Position numbers and translations under genes: made by a program
NCBI GenBank assembly: GCA_022425585.1
Contig: JAKMFF010000130.1
Location: 1 to 7,109, forward strand
Reading direction: 5' to 3'
DNA length: 7,109 nucleotides
Origin: Candidatus Poseidoniaceae archaeon
GTDB lineage: Archaea > Thermoplasmatota > Poseidoniia > Poseidoniales > Poseidoniaceae
Notes under the pieces: model-generated
What the model saw: the letters and a program-made list of their open reading frames with translations, nothing else
Databases searched by the model: none
Told to the model about the DNA's origin: nothing
Shown here: one piece after another, positions 1 through 6,146 of the stretch
Numbering within the stretch: the stretch's first letter is position 1
How the letters are laid out: every line of letters begins with the position of its first letter

Positions 1-156
1 GTGAACTGCTGCGGCAGCAAATTGCATATTGGCGGCATTGAGCATTAATTCGATGCACATCAAAACGATGATTGCATTCTTTCTGGTAAAAGCACCACCA
101 AGTCCGATGATGAATAATATGGCGGAGAGGGCTGAAACCCACGCTGGATCTATCAT
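1..156 (-). CDS. nuoK: NADH-quinone oxidoreductase subunit K (N-terminal part, runs off window)
   Basis: Small antiporter-like membrane subunit of the Complex I proximal membrane arm, which carries conserved membrane glutamates of the proton path. The 52 codons visible begin [20 protein letters not shown] and continue with a short basic loop (TRKN) into [19 protein letters not shown]. This matches the NuoK signature of a G/R/N loop followed by an I-E-L-M-L-N helix; E36 is the conserved membrane glutamate. The family is about 100 residues, so roughly half is present and the frame is still open at base 1. The ATG at 156-154 overlaps the stop of the preceding gene as ATGA. A GGTGA ribosome site at 167-163 lies 6 nt upstream inside that gene, which indicates translational coupling. 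The identification is secure; the C-terminal half cannot be seen. Confidence 0.93.
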   Translation of the reverse strand, partial: MIDPAWVSALSAILFIIGLGGAFTRKNAIIVLMCIELMLNAANMQFAAAAVH

Positions 157-422
157 TCTTCTTCACCGCCAAATTCCCAAAGTAGGTTTTCTCTTCGCTC
201 ATCTCGAATCAAATAAGCCGCACCAATCATTGATGCTGCCATCAATACTCCAATGATAAGTAACGGCAAAGCCCAGTCATTGAGTAGTGAGTCAGCAAGT
301 CCGTTGGTTGTTGGTTGGTCTTCGCTAGAGTCAGCCCAAACTTCGTCAGCGCTGAGTACGGAAATCAAAATCATTGCTAGTGCAAGTAGACCGATCCTAG
401 TGACTAAAGATACGAACTTCAT
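153..422 (-). CDS. nuoJ: Complex I subunit J, C-terminal half encoded as a separate gene
   Basis: An 89-residue membrane protein between the first J gene and nuoK. Residues about 50-72 ([20 protein letters not shown]) followed by a basic/acidic stretch resemble the last helix of NuoJ, which usually reads as a proline-containing helix ending in a G-A pair. Together with the preceding 91-residue gene this gives roughly a full-length NuoJ. A split J is known from archaeal Fpo-type operons. The N-terminal hydrophobic segment (about residues 8-25) is followed by an acidic, hydrophilic stretch (DSSEDQ). It could be NuoJ helix 4, or a signal-peptide-like segment ending near VWA; the sequence does not decide. 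The start overlaps the upstream stop as ATGA (422-419), with a GGAGGAGGA ribosome site at 437-429. The tail ends in GGEEE. Sequence similarity to J is weak, so the assignment rests largely on position. Confidence 0.75.
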   Translation of the reverse strand: MKFVSLVTRIGLLALAMILISVLSADEVWADSSEDQPTTNGLADSLLNDWALPLLIIGVLMAASMIGAAYLIRDERRENLLWEFGGEEE

Positions 423-694
423 TCAAAATCCTCCTCCAATATTTGCCTTCTAGTTAGCATTATACCAAATAGAACAACCAAACCGACGCTGGCAAGATAG
501 ACTAAAATCTGTATTGCTGCTAAAAACTCGGCACCTAATAGAATGAAAATCCCAGATACTGCCATGAAACAGAAAATGAGTGACAACATCGAGTGTGCCA
601 CTCTTTGAGCAAGTATTAGACCCAGTGCGCCACCAATGGTAATGGTGGCAAATAAGAAAAATACTCCTGCTTCGACAATACCTGCGACATCCAT
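419..694 (-). CDS. nuoJ: Complex I subunit J, N-terminal half
   Basis: A 91-residue membrane protein of the proximal membrane arm with three predicted helices: about residues 8-28, 33-51 and 55-78. The third contains the J hallmark LLGAEFLAAIQILVYLASVG followed by a V-L-F-G-I-M-L stretch. This corresponds to helix 3 of NuoJ/ND6, which forms the pi-bulge switch in structurally known enzymes. The family is normally 165-200 residues with five helices; here the frame stops after helix 3 and the remainder is the next gene. I chose the ATG at 694 because it lies 1 nt after the nuoI stop (TGA-G-ATG) with an AGGAAGGTG ribosome site ending at 701. An upstream in-frame ATG at 760 would add 22 Arg/Leu-rich residues lying over the end of nuoI and is unlikely. 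Confidence 0.9.
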   Translation of the reverse strand: MDVAGIVEAGVFFLFATITIGGALGLILAQRVAHSMLSLIFCFMAVSGIFILLGAEFLAAIQILVYLASVGLVVLFGIMLTRRQILEEDFE

Positions 695-695
695 C

Positions 696-1694
696 TCAAG
701 CACCTTCCTCAGCAGCAGCCTCGGCGGCTGCCTTAGCGGCCTTAGCAGCCTTTTTCGCACGCTTGTCTTTCTCTTTGTTTGCGCGCTTGGCTAACTCTGC
801 ATCTACTGCTTCTTGGTGGACGGATGGTAATACTCTAGTTCTACTGGCATCAAACCACAAATCTTGACGGGTAAAGCCAGACATTCCGTCGTATTCATTG
901 GTCATGAAGAATGAAGTGAAACCACAGGCTTCCATACACAGTCCACAGAACATACAGCGACCTAGGTCGATTCTACCAGAGACAATTTGATCATCAGCGA
1001 CAAATAATTCAGTTTGTTCAACCTCTTGTTCGATTCCCGAATCGTTCCATCGAACCATTGCTGTGCTACCTGATAGGTCTAGTACCTCAGCAAATCTCCA
1101 CTGGTCTGGGGTATCAGAGTGGGCTGTGACGTGGTTGAAGTCTTCTGAGGATTCTGCTATTTCAGGAATTAATTGGGCAGCATAGCCGCCAACTTCCAAT
1201 TCCGCACCGAATCCTTCGTGCTCCCCATCTGCGCCGTCTAATACGTCAACTCGCAGTTCGGTAGTCATGTGCAGGCAGTCGTTTGGACAAGCGGTCACAC
1301 ATAACTTACAGGCGGTACAAGTTTCCCAAATTACGCCGATTCTACCGTTGTAGTTACCTGGAACGAATAGCCAAGGCTCCATATCCTCTAATCGTTCATA
1401 TGGATACTGAACAGTCTGAGGTTTCCACAAGGTAGGGAATAAATCTGAGGTAACCCGGTCTGGGGCAAATTCTTGCTGTGTAATGTCGTTAAATTGACTA
1501 GTTTTACCAGCGCGTGCTTTAGCACCGTCATCGAGGAATTCCGGGTGAGTTGTATTGTGGTAGCCCATTGCGAGACGCTTACCAAACAACTTACCGAAAA
1601 TCGGGAAGGTTCTCAGGGCGGTTATCAGCGTTATCTTGAACGGGTACCAAAATAGGTTTCTAAAATTCGGTTTTGCATGGGGGTGCATTGGCAT
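696..1694 (-). CDS. nuoI: NADH-quinone oxidoreductase subunit I (8Fe ferredoxin-type), enlarged
   Basis: Peripheral-arm subunit that passes electrons through clusters N6a and N6b to N2 in NuoB. Two complete 4Fe-4S motifs are visible: CTACKLCVTACPNDC (C126, C129, C132, C136) and CMFCGLCMEACGF (C247, C250, C253, C257). The residue after the last ligand of the second motif is Gly rather than the usual Pro. An N-terminal amphipathic stretch (about residues 10-45) fits the membrane-facing helix of the family. At 332 residues the protein is nearly twice the usual 150-200. The extra length is mostly in the 110 residues between the motifs (about 28 in E. coli) and in a charged Lys/Ala/Glu C-terminal tail (about residues 295-332). 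The start at 1694 follows the nuoH stop by 9 nt, with GGTGA four bases upstream. A second ATG two codons in is less well placed. Function is secure; the insert's role is unknown. Confidence 0.95.
   Translation of the reverse strand: MPMHPHAKPNFRNLFWYPFKITLITALRTFPIFGKLFGKRLAMGYHNTTHPEFLDDGAKARAGKTSQFNDITQQEFAPDRVTSDLFPTLWKPQTVQYPYERLEDMEPWLFVPGNYNGRIGVIWETCTACKLCVTACPNDCLHMTTELRVDVLDGADGEHEGFGAELEVGGYAAQLIPEIAESSEDFNHVTAHSDTPDQWRFAEVLDLSGSTAMVRWNDSGIEQEVEQTELFVADDQIVSGRIDLGRCMFCGLCMEACGFTSFFMTNEYDGMSGFTRQDLWFDASRTRVLPSVHQEAVDAELAKRANKEKDKRAKKAAKAAKAAAEAAAEEGA
699..752 (-). repeat. Low-complexity Lys/Ala/Glu-coding tract at the 3' end of nuoI
   Basis: The last 18 codons of nuoI read KAAKAAKAAAEAAAEEGA, built from near-repeats of AAGGCNGCN and GCNGCNGAG. 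Upstream of this the tail is also strongly charged (KRANKEKDKRAK). The tract predicts a helical, possibly disordered or coiled tail. It is prone to length change by slippage. It also supplies the AGGAAGGTG ribosome site of the next gene. Confidence 0.7.
701..709 (-). promoter_or_regulatory. Ribosome binding site for the first nuoJ gene
   Basis: AGGAAGGTG on the minus strand, 6 nt before the ATG at 694 and inside the nuoI coding sequence. It decides the start at 694 over the upstream ATG at 760 and implies coupling of nuoJ to nuoI translation. Confidence 0.65.
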
Positions 1695-1706
1695 ATTTTC
1701 ACCTCA
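1695..1706 (-). promoter_or_regulatory. nuoH/nuoI junction: stop codon fused to Shine-Dalgarno
   Basis: The minus strand reads TGAGGTGAAAAT and then ATG. The nuoH stop codon TGA forms the 5' part of an extended GAGGTGA match to the archaeal 16S 3' end (AUCACCUC). It fixes the nuoI start. Confidence 0.8.
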
Positions 1707-3206
1707 CTCCTGCCCCGGGACATAGGTTCCCGCAGGCTTTTCTGTATACACGTGGAACATACGTTCGGTATTTCCACTCTTATCCTCGTCATTGAGGAAT
1801 ATGACAAAGATTCCTAACCAGACAATTGTAGTTAAGATTGGTACTAGCATTGGAATGCCAAATGCGTCCCATGCCCAGCCCCCAGCTGCTGTATCTTTCA
1901 TTTCAGTAGGGTCGAATAGATACAGGCGGTATATACCTGCCAGAGCTACTTGTAATACTGCCAATGGCAATAAGATCCTCCAGCCAAATTCTAAAATTTG
2001 ATCGGTTCTGATTCTAGCCAGTGAAAATCTAGCCCAAACGAAAACTAACAGAAATACTAACCATGCCTTAAGCAGTACAACTATGGCCCCTGGAATCAAT
2101 AAGTAGGCATCTCCAAGAAGTGGAATTTGGCTAATCAATCCTTGGAATGGCAAGTGCCATCCGCCCAAGAAGAAATGAGTGAATAAGAAACATGCAGCGT
2201 AAGTTCTAATGTATTCTGCCATAAACAGCATACCGAATCTCATGCCACCATATTCAGTCCACCAGCCTTCAACCAGTTCTGCTTCCGCCTCTGGCATATC
2301 AAAGGGTACTCTTTCAACTTCAGCAATCATCGTAAGCAGGAAAAGTCCTGCCCCAAGCGGCATCAGGAATAGATTCCATGAACCTGCTGAATGTTGGAAA
2401 TGGACGCTTTCTATTATGTTGAAAGTACCAGACAACACGGCAACAGATAGCAGTGTCAATAATAAAGGAATTTCATAGGCTGTCAATTGTGCTGCTGACC
2501 TAATTCCGCCGATTAGAGTATACTTGTTGTTAGAAGACCAACCAGCGAAGAAGACTCCGATTGGCGCAATACCAAAGATTGCGATGGCGTAAAGAATTGA
2601 AAGTTCAGGATTTGTCGCATACATGCCACTTGACAATGGGATTATTCCTAAAATCAATAATGTTGAAGATACAATGAGGAAAGGTGATACCTCAAAAATT
2701 AGTTTATCTGCTCGTTGAGGAACCATGTGCTCTTTTACTAAAAATTTCATACCGTCCGCTACGTTTTGAAAGAAGCCCGGGAATATCGAATAGCCCATCC
2801 AGGAACGATTGTTTACTCTGTCGACTGTAGCGAACTTTTCATCTCGGTTACCAAATTTTTTGTTGAGGAATTTGTTTAGCCCACCTATTGGTTTACCCAA
2901 GCCAAACGGCAGCATATTCCACCATTCTCCTGCAGTAACACCATTTTCACCAACCCACAAGGAACGCAATGCTGTTGTTGCGCCACGTCGATCGTTCATT
3001 CTGGCAACAGCTTTACGCTCAATCCACAAAATTGCGAACTGGGAAAAGAACAACATCAAAAATACAATATTTACCACTGCGAATGTTGCAAGTCCAAACG
3101 CAATTTGTGCCGAACTGTCTTCTAGTGGAGTTCCTTCTAGAACTTTTGGAATTAAATCTTCGAAGGTTGAGAATAATAATCCCCTCAAATCGTATTTGTC
3201 ATCCAT
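1704..3206 (-). CDS. nuoH: NADH-quinone oxidoreductase subunit H, with enlarged first loop
   Basis: Membrane subunit that joins the arms and forms the quinone tunnel and E-channel. Diagnostic blocks occur in family order: the ERKAVARM motif after helix 1 (residues 63-70), FQNVADGMKFLVKE (146-159), the long block at 296-325 containing RVPFDMPEAEAELVEGWWTE and then EYGGMRFG, and WARFSLARIRTDQILEFGWR (391-410). Roughly eight to nine transmembrane helices can be picked out. The protein has 500 residues against about 320-350 usually. Extra length comes from an N-terminal extension (about 30 residues), a longer C-terminal tail, and an insertion of about 60 residues at 77-140. That insertion replaces the usual R-x-GPNRVG loop between ER and the AD-x2-K helix (87 residues apart here, about 26 in E. 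coli). The start follows nuoD by 9 nt with a GGTGA site. Identification is certain; the loop is unusual. Confidence 0.97.
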   Translation of the reverse strand: MDDKYDLRGLLFSTFEDLIPKVLEGTPLEDSSAQIAFGLATFAVVNIVFLMLFFSQFAILWIERKAVARMNDRRGATTALRSLWVGENGVTAGEWWNMLPFGLGKPIGGLNKFLNKKFGNRDEKFATVDRVNNRSWMGYSIFPGFFQNVADGMKFLVKEHMVPQRADKLIFEVSPFLIVSSTLLILGIIPLSSGMYATNPELSILYAIAIFGIAPIGVFFAGWSSNNKYTLIGGIRSAAQLTAYEIPLLLTLLSVAVLSGTFNIIESVHFQHSAGSWNLFLMPLGAGLFLLTMIAEVERVPFDMPEAEAELVEGWWTEYGGMRFGMLFMAEYIRTYAACFLFTHFFLGGWHLPFQGLISQIPLLGDAYLLIPGAIVVLLKAWLVFLLVFVWARFSLARIRTDQILEFGWRILLPLAVLQVALAGIYRLYLFDPTEMKDTAAGGWAWDAFGIPMLVPILTTIVWLGIFVIFLNDEDKSGNTERMFHVYTEKPAGTYVPGQE

Positions 3207-3218
3207 AGCTTCACCTCA
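3207..3218 (-). promoter_or_regulatory. nuoD/nuoH junction: stop codon fused to Shine-Dalgarno
   Basis: TGAGGTGAAGCT followed by ATG on the minus strand. The layout is the same as at the other nine-base junctions of this operon and defines the nuoH start at 3206. Confidence 0.8.
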
Positions 3219-4355
3219 ACGATCTGTTTCTCCAATGCATGGATCAAAACTACCCATAATTGCCGGGATATCGGCCACTTTGTACCCAATCATTGTCTTA
3301 GCAACGAATGGAATTGTGATGAACATTGGCGAACGGATTGATAGCCTGTAAGGCTTTTTCCCTCTACCTTCACCGCCACCTTCGATGTAAAATTGTGAGG
3401 CTCCTCTAGTACACTCGTAGTTACTGAACCCTGTTGCACCTTCAGGCGCTCGGGTTGGTGCCTTTGTGTAAATCATTTCATCACCGCTAGCATAGTTAGT
3501 GTTTTTACCGCCCGGTATTTTTTCAATAGCATCGAGTACCATTCGACAGGATTGACGCATTTCCTCAATCCTGACACGGTATCGGTCGTAGCAATCTGCA
3601 CCTTTGACCGAAGTAGGTTTCTCAACCGCTGGCTCCCAATCAACTTCATCATAAACTGAATATGGATGTGCCCAGCGCACGTCATAATTGACGCCTGCTG
3701 CCCTAACGTTAGGACCAGATACGCCGGCTTCGACCATTTCTTCTGCGTTACAATATCCAACTCCTTGCAGTCTGACTAACCAAATTGTCGATTCGTCCAG
3801 CATCATTTCGTACTCTTCGATTCGCTTTTCGAATAATTTGACCTTAGCAATCATTCTATCAGCAAAACCAATAGGAATATCTCGCTTTACTCCACCGATT
3901 CGAGGATAATTGTAATGCATCCTAGAGCCGCCTAGTTCTTGTAACAAATCAAGGAACATTTCTCTATCTCTCATGCACCAAGTCATTAAAGTTAGATTTC
4001 CAATATCTGGACCAAATGCTCCAAGCCACATTAGGTGACTGGCTAATCGTTGTAATTCAGCAGAGATAAGTCGAATATACTCTGCTCTTTCTGGGACGTC
4101 TGCTTCAAGTAAATCCTCTGCAGCATAGATGTAAGAATTAGCCCAAGTCATTGCACTAACATAGCATAATCGATCGCAGTAAGGCGTAACTTGCGTGAAA
4201 TCTCTTGCTTCACAGATTTTTTCTACACCTCGGTGAATATATCCAAGTTCCGCCTCTGTGTCGATTACTGTTTCGCCATCGACTTTTACTCTTAGTGTCC
4301 ATAATCCGTGCGTCATTGGGTGTTGGGGCCCCATTGTAATCCACATTTGCGCCAT
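3216..4355 (-). CDS. nuoD: NADH-quinone oxidoreductase subunit D (49-kDa homologue)
   Basis: Quinone-site subunit of the connecting arm, homologous to the large subunit of NiFe hydrogenases. The N terminus has the hallmark GPQHPMTHG (residues 9-17). H16 and Y65 line up without gaps, at a constant offset of 22, with the quinone-binding H38 and Y87 of Thermus Nqo4. Other family blocks are LGYIHRGVEKICEARDFTQ (38-56) and the terminal GSFDPCIGETDR. Length is 379, close to the family norm for an unfused D (NuoC is separate here). The hydrogenase N-terminal CxxC pair is absent and only one C-terminal Cys (C373) stands where hydrogenases have DPCxxC, so no NiFe site is expected. C60 and C64 near Y65 are also notable. 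The ATG at 4355 has GGTGA four bases upstream and follows the nuoC stop by 9 nt. Confidence 0.97.
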   Translation of the reverse strand: MAQMWITMGPQHPMTHGLWTLRVKVDGETVIDTEAELGYIHRGVEKICEARDFTQVTPYCDRLCYVSAMTWANSYIYAAEDLLEADVPERAEYIRLISAELQRLASHLMWLGAFGPDIGNLTLMTWCMRDREMFLDLLQELGGSRMHYNYPRIGGVKRDIPIGFADRMIAKVKLFEKRIEEYEMMLDESTIWLVRLQGVGYCNAEEMVEAGVSGPNVRAAGVNYDVRWAHPYSVYDEVDWEPAVEKPTSVKGADCYDRYRVRIEEMRQSCRMVLDAIEKIPGGKNTNYASGDEMIYTKAPTRAPEGATGFSNYECTRGASQFYIEGGGEGRGKKPYRLSIRSPMFITIPFVAKTMIGYKVADIPAIMGSFDPCIGETDR

Positions 4356-4367
4356 AATATCACCTCA
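4356..4367 (-). promoter_or_regulatory. nuoC/nuoD junction: stop codon fused to Shine-Dalgarno
   Basis: TGAGGTGATATT followed by ATG on the minus strand. The GAGGTGAT core is fully complementary to AUCACCUC of archaeal 16S rRNA and overlaps the nuoC stop. Confidence 0.8.
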
Positions 4368-5018
4368 CTTAACCCGACCCTCATCGGATGGTTTTCGAAC
4401 GAACCCTTGAGCATCATCATACATTTCATTATAATCATGGTAGCGAATCTTGTGTTGTTTTTGCAATGGATGAAATCCATCCGGACTATCAAGAGGGTTT
4501 AGTACTCTAAACATATTCTCATGGCCTTCAAACTGAATTCCAACTAAATCCCAAGTCTCTTTTTCATTCCAATCTGCACCAACCCATACATTTTGCACGG
4601 TTGGAACCGAGGGAGTGTCGTTATTTGGCAAGTTAATTAAAATCTCAAATTCAACGGGAATTTGCGTACCAAGCATCTTTTCAGCGACATAAACTGTACT
4701 GGTATCTGGTCTTTGATTGCTAATTGGCTGTCTAAGAAGATGGTATACTAGACCCCATCCTCGTTCATCTGGCCCTTCTGGGTAATGTGTGCCGGTAATC
4801 ATTGAGCAGTAGTTAACGCCCAAATCGAATTTCATCCACTTGGCAAGTGCTTGCCAATGTTGTGGTGGACTAACGACTCTTACGAAAGAGTACTTTTTGG
4901 CGTTTGAATGTTGTACTATATCTGCGTTGATACCTGTCCCGCCGAATTTGTCGTTTATTGCATCTGCGCACTGGGTGACAGCTATGGCATTTTGCTCAAG
5001 AGTAATTGACATCCCCAT
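4365..5018 (-). CDS. nuoC: NADH-quinone oxidoreductase subunit C (30-kDa homologue)
   Basis: Structural, cofactor-free subunit of the connecting arm that packs against NuoD. The C-terminal half holds the family signature: PSVPTVQNVWVGADW (136-150), EKETWDLVGIQFEGHENMFR (152-171) and a DSPDGFHPLQK block (177-187). These correspond to the usual PS-V-x-W-x-GA-x-W, ERE-x-YD-x-GI-x-F-x-GHP and GHPLRKD motifs, with W for Y and H-E for H-P. Length of 217 is normal for an unfused subunit. The ATG at 5018 overlaps the nuoB stop by one base (TAATG), with GGTGA at 5029-5025 inside nuoB, so it is probably translated by coupling. A second ATG two codons later is possible but further from the ribosome site. 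Confidence 0.94.
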   Translation of the reverse strand: MGMSITLEQNAIAVTQCADAINDKFGGTGINADIVQHSNAKKYSFVRVVSPPQHWQALAKWMKFDLGVNYCSMITGTHYPEGPDERGWGLVYHLLRQPISNQRPDTSTVYVAEKMLGTQIPVEFEILINLPNNDTPSVPTVQNVWVGADWNEKETWDLVGIQFEGHENMFRVLNPLDSPDGFHPLQKQHKIRYHDYNEMYDDAQGFVRKPSDEGRVK

Positions 5019-5611
5019 TACTCATCACCTACAATAACCGGCTTTTCAGAGTCGCGACCGGAGCTTGGTGCTCCGCCGATTCTGATTATTTTTTCTCGCA
5101 ATAGGCCAAATCCGTCGATTAGGGCTTCAGGCCTAGGTGGGCATCCAGGGATGTAAACATCTACTGGAATAACTGTGTCAACACCTTCCAAGATGTTGTA
5201 TGATTGGAAATACGGGCCGCCAGAAATAGCACATTCACCCATAGCTATGCAGTACTTTGGCTCTGGCATCTGCTCCCAAAGCCTAACAATCTTGTCAGCG
5301 AATTTCTTTGAAATCGGACCGTTAACCAGCAAAACATCTGATTGCCTAGGAGATGAACGAAACAGTACACCAAAACGGTCACCATCAAATCTAGGAGTCG
5401 CTGCAGCAGCCATTTCAATAGCGCAGCATTTAATTCCCAAGTGGAGAGTGAACAATGATTTTCTGCCAGCCCAGTTGAAAAACCGGCCTGCTAGAACGCT
5501 CAAGAATTGTTTAATTTTAGTGGCCTTAAGCGCTTCATCAGTTACTCCACCAACCATTTCTACCAGCGCACGGCTGTTGAATGCTGCAAAATTTTCTCCA
5601 GTATCTGCCAT
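5018..5611 (-). CDS. nuoB: NADH-quinone oxidoreductase subunit B (PSST homologue, N2 cluster)
   Basis: Connecting-arm subunit that carries the terminal 4Fe-4S cluster N2, which reduces quinone at the interface with NuoD. All four N2 ligands are present: the tandem C62-C63 in GIKCCAIEMAAAATPRFD, C127 in AMGECAISGG, and C157 in VDVYIPGCPPRPEALIDG. The RxSPRQxD block (residues 85-92, RSSPRQSD) is also typical. Length of 197 is normal. The N-terminal 40 residues are variable in the family; the final 20 are hydrophilic and supply the ribosome site for nuoC. The ATG at 5611 lies 9 nt after the nuoA stop, with GGTGA four bases upstream. Related NiFe-hydrogenase small subunits are excluded by the tandem CC and by the neighbouring NuoC/D/H. 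Confidence 0.98.
   Translation of the reverse strand: MADTGENFAAFNSRALVEMVGGVTDEALKATKIKQFLSVLAGRFFNWAGRKSLFTLHLGIKCCAIEMAAAATPRFDGDRFGVLFRSSPRQSDVLLVNGPISKKFADKIVRLWEQMPEPKYCIAMGECAISGGPYFQSYNILEGVDTVIPVDVYIPGCPPRPEALIDGFGLLREKIIRIGGAPSSGRDSEKPVIVGDE
5025..5029 (-). promoter_or_regulatory. Ribosome binding site for nuoC inside the end of nuoB
   Basis: GGTGA six bases before the ATG at 5018, within the codons for the last residues of NuoB (VGDE). It supports the overlapping TAATG start. Confidence 0.65.
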
Positions 5612-5623
5612 AATTTCACCTCA
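5612..5623 (-). promoter_or_regulatory. nuoA/nuoB junction: stop codon fused to Shine-Dalgarno
   Basis: TGAGGTGAAATT followed by ATG on the minus strand. It is the first of four near-identical nine-base junctions in this operon and fixes the nuoB start at 5611. Confidence 0.8.
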
Positions 5624-6106
5624 GATGTAAATTCTACCTCTTTTTCTAAAGACGTACCAAACGCCAAGTGACATGATTGCGAAGTAGGTTGAAAGTACCA
5701 CTAGGGCGTCTTTTGCCCTATCTATTGCGCCGTTTCTAGCACTATCTGCTAAATCTTGGGCTGTTGCGTCTGAGGCAACCATTCCACCCAAAACCAAGAA
5801 CATGAATGCTACATCAAAAACTAGGAATATGATTGCATACCAGTAATATTGAAAGTGAAATTGAATCATTGCATCACCAACAGGTTCACTGCCGCATTCG
5901 AACGTAGTTAGCCTTCTTGGATACAAACTATGATCTCTTTCATAGCCTTCCAAAAGGTATGATTTGGTGATGTGTGGGCGGGCAGGATCTACTCTTGGGC
6001 GAACTACCCAAGTGATGATAAAATTGGTTAGCGGCATTAGTATTCCGACAACTGTCAAGAAGCCGATAGAAAGGTACGCACTTGGCACTGATTCTAGTCC
6101 GGACAT
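5621..6106 (-). CDS. nuoA: NADH-quinone oxidoreductase subunit A (ND3 homologue)
   Basis: First gene of the operon: a three-helix membrane subunit beside the quinone cavity. It shows the ND3-type loop motif FECGSEPVGDA (E70, C71, G72), then QYYWYAIIFLVFDVAFMFLV, and a third helix at about 135-153. The conserved FDVE motif here reads FDVA (D98 kept, A100 in place of Glu). The loop before ECG is longer than usual, as is the segment after helix 2 (about residues 110-135). At 161 residues it is larger than the common 115-145. I chose the ATG at 6106 because GGTGA (6115-6111) lies exactly four bases upstream, the same spacing as the downstream genes. An in-frame ATG at 6148 would add 14 residues with no ribosome site. 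Identification is firm from the motif and position. Confidence 0.94.
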   Translation of the reverse strand: MSGLESVPSAYLSIGFLTVVGILMPLTNFIITWVVRPRVDPARPHITKSYLLEGYERDHSLYPRRLTTFECGSEPVGDAMIQFHFQYYWYAIIFLVFDVAFMFLVLGGMVASDATAQDLADSARNGAIDRAKDALVVLSTYFAIMSLGVWYVFRKRGRIYI

Positions 6107-6110
6107 TCGC

Positions 6111-6115
6111 TCACC
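6111..6115 (-). promoter_or_regulatory. Ribosome binding site that sets the nuoA start
   Basis: GGTGA four bases before the ATG at 6106, matching the spacing used at nuoB, nuoD, nuoH and nuoI. It argues against the upstream ATG at 6148. Confidence 0.7.
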
Positions 6116-6146
6116 CAGTGCAAAGCATACGCTTAGCAAGCATTCC

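Noticed and set aside
692..760. Longer first nuoJ starting at the ATG at 760
   Set aside because: The added 22 residues are Arg/Leu-rich and come from reading the repetitive nuoI tail out of frame. The ATG at 694 has a ribosome site and normal spacing.
2809..3351. Plus-strand open frame of 180 codons across the start of nuoH and end of nuoD
   Set aside because: It lies antisense to two secure, motif-rich genes, spans their junction, and has no recognisable domain or ribosome site.
3216..4355. NiFe hydrogenase large subunit instead of NuoD
   Set aside because: The N-terminal CxxC and the second C-terminal Cys are missing, while the quinone-site His and Tyr of Complex I are present.
5175..5630. 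Plus-strand open frame of 151 codons opposite nuoB
   Set aside because: It is an antisense shadow of nuoB, whose four cluster ligands are all in the minus frame.
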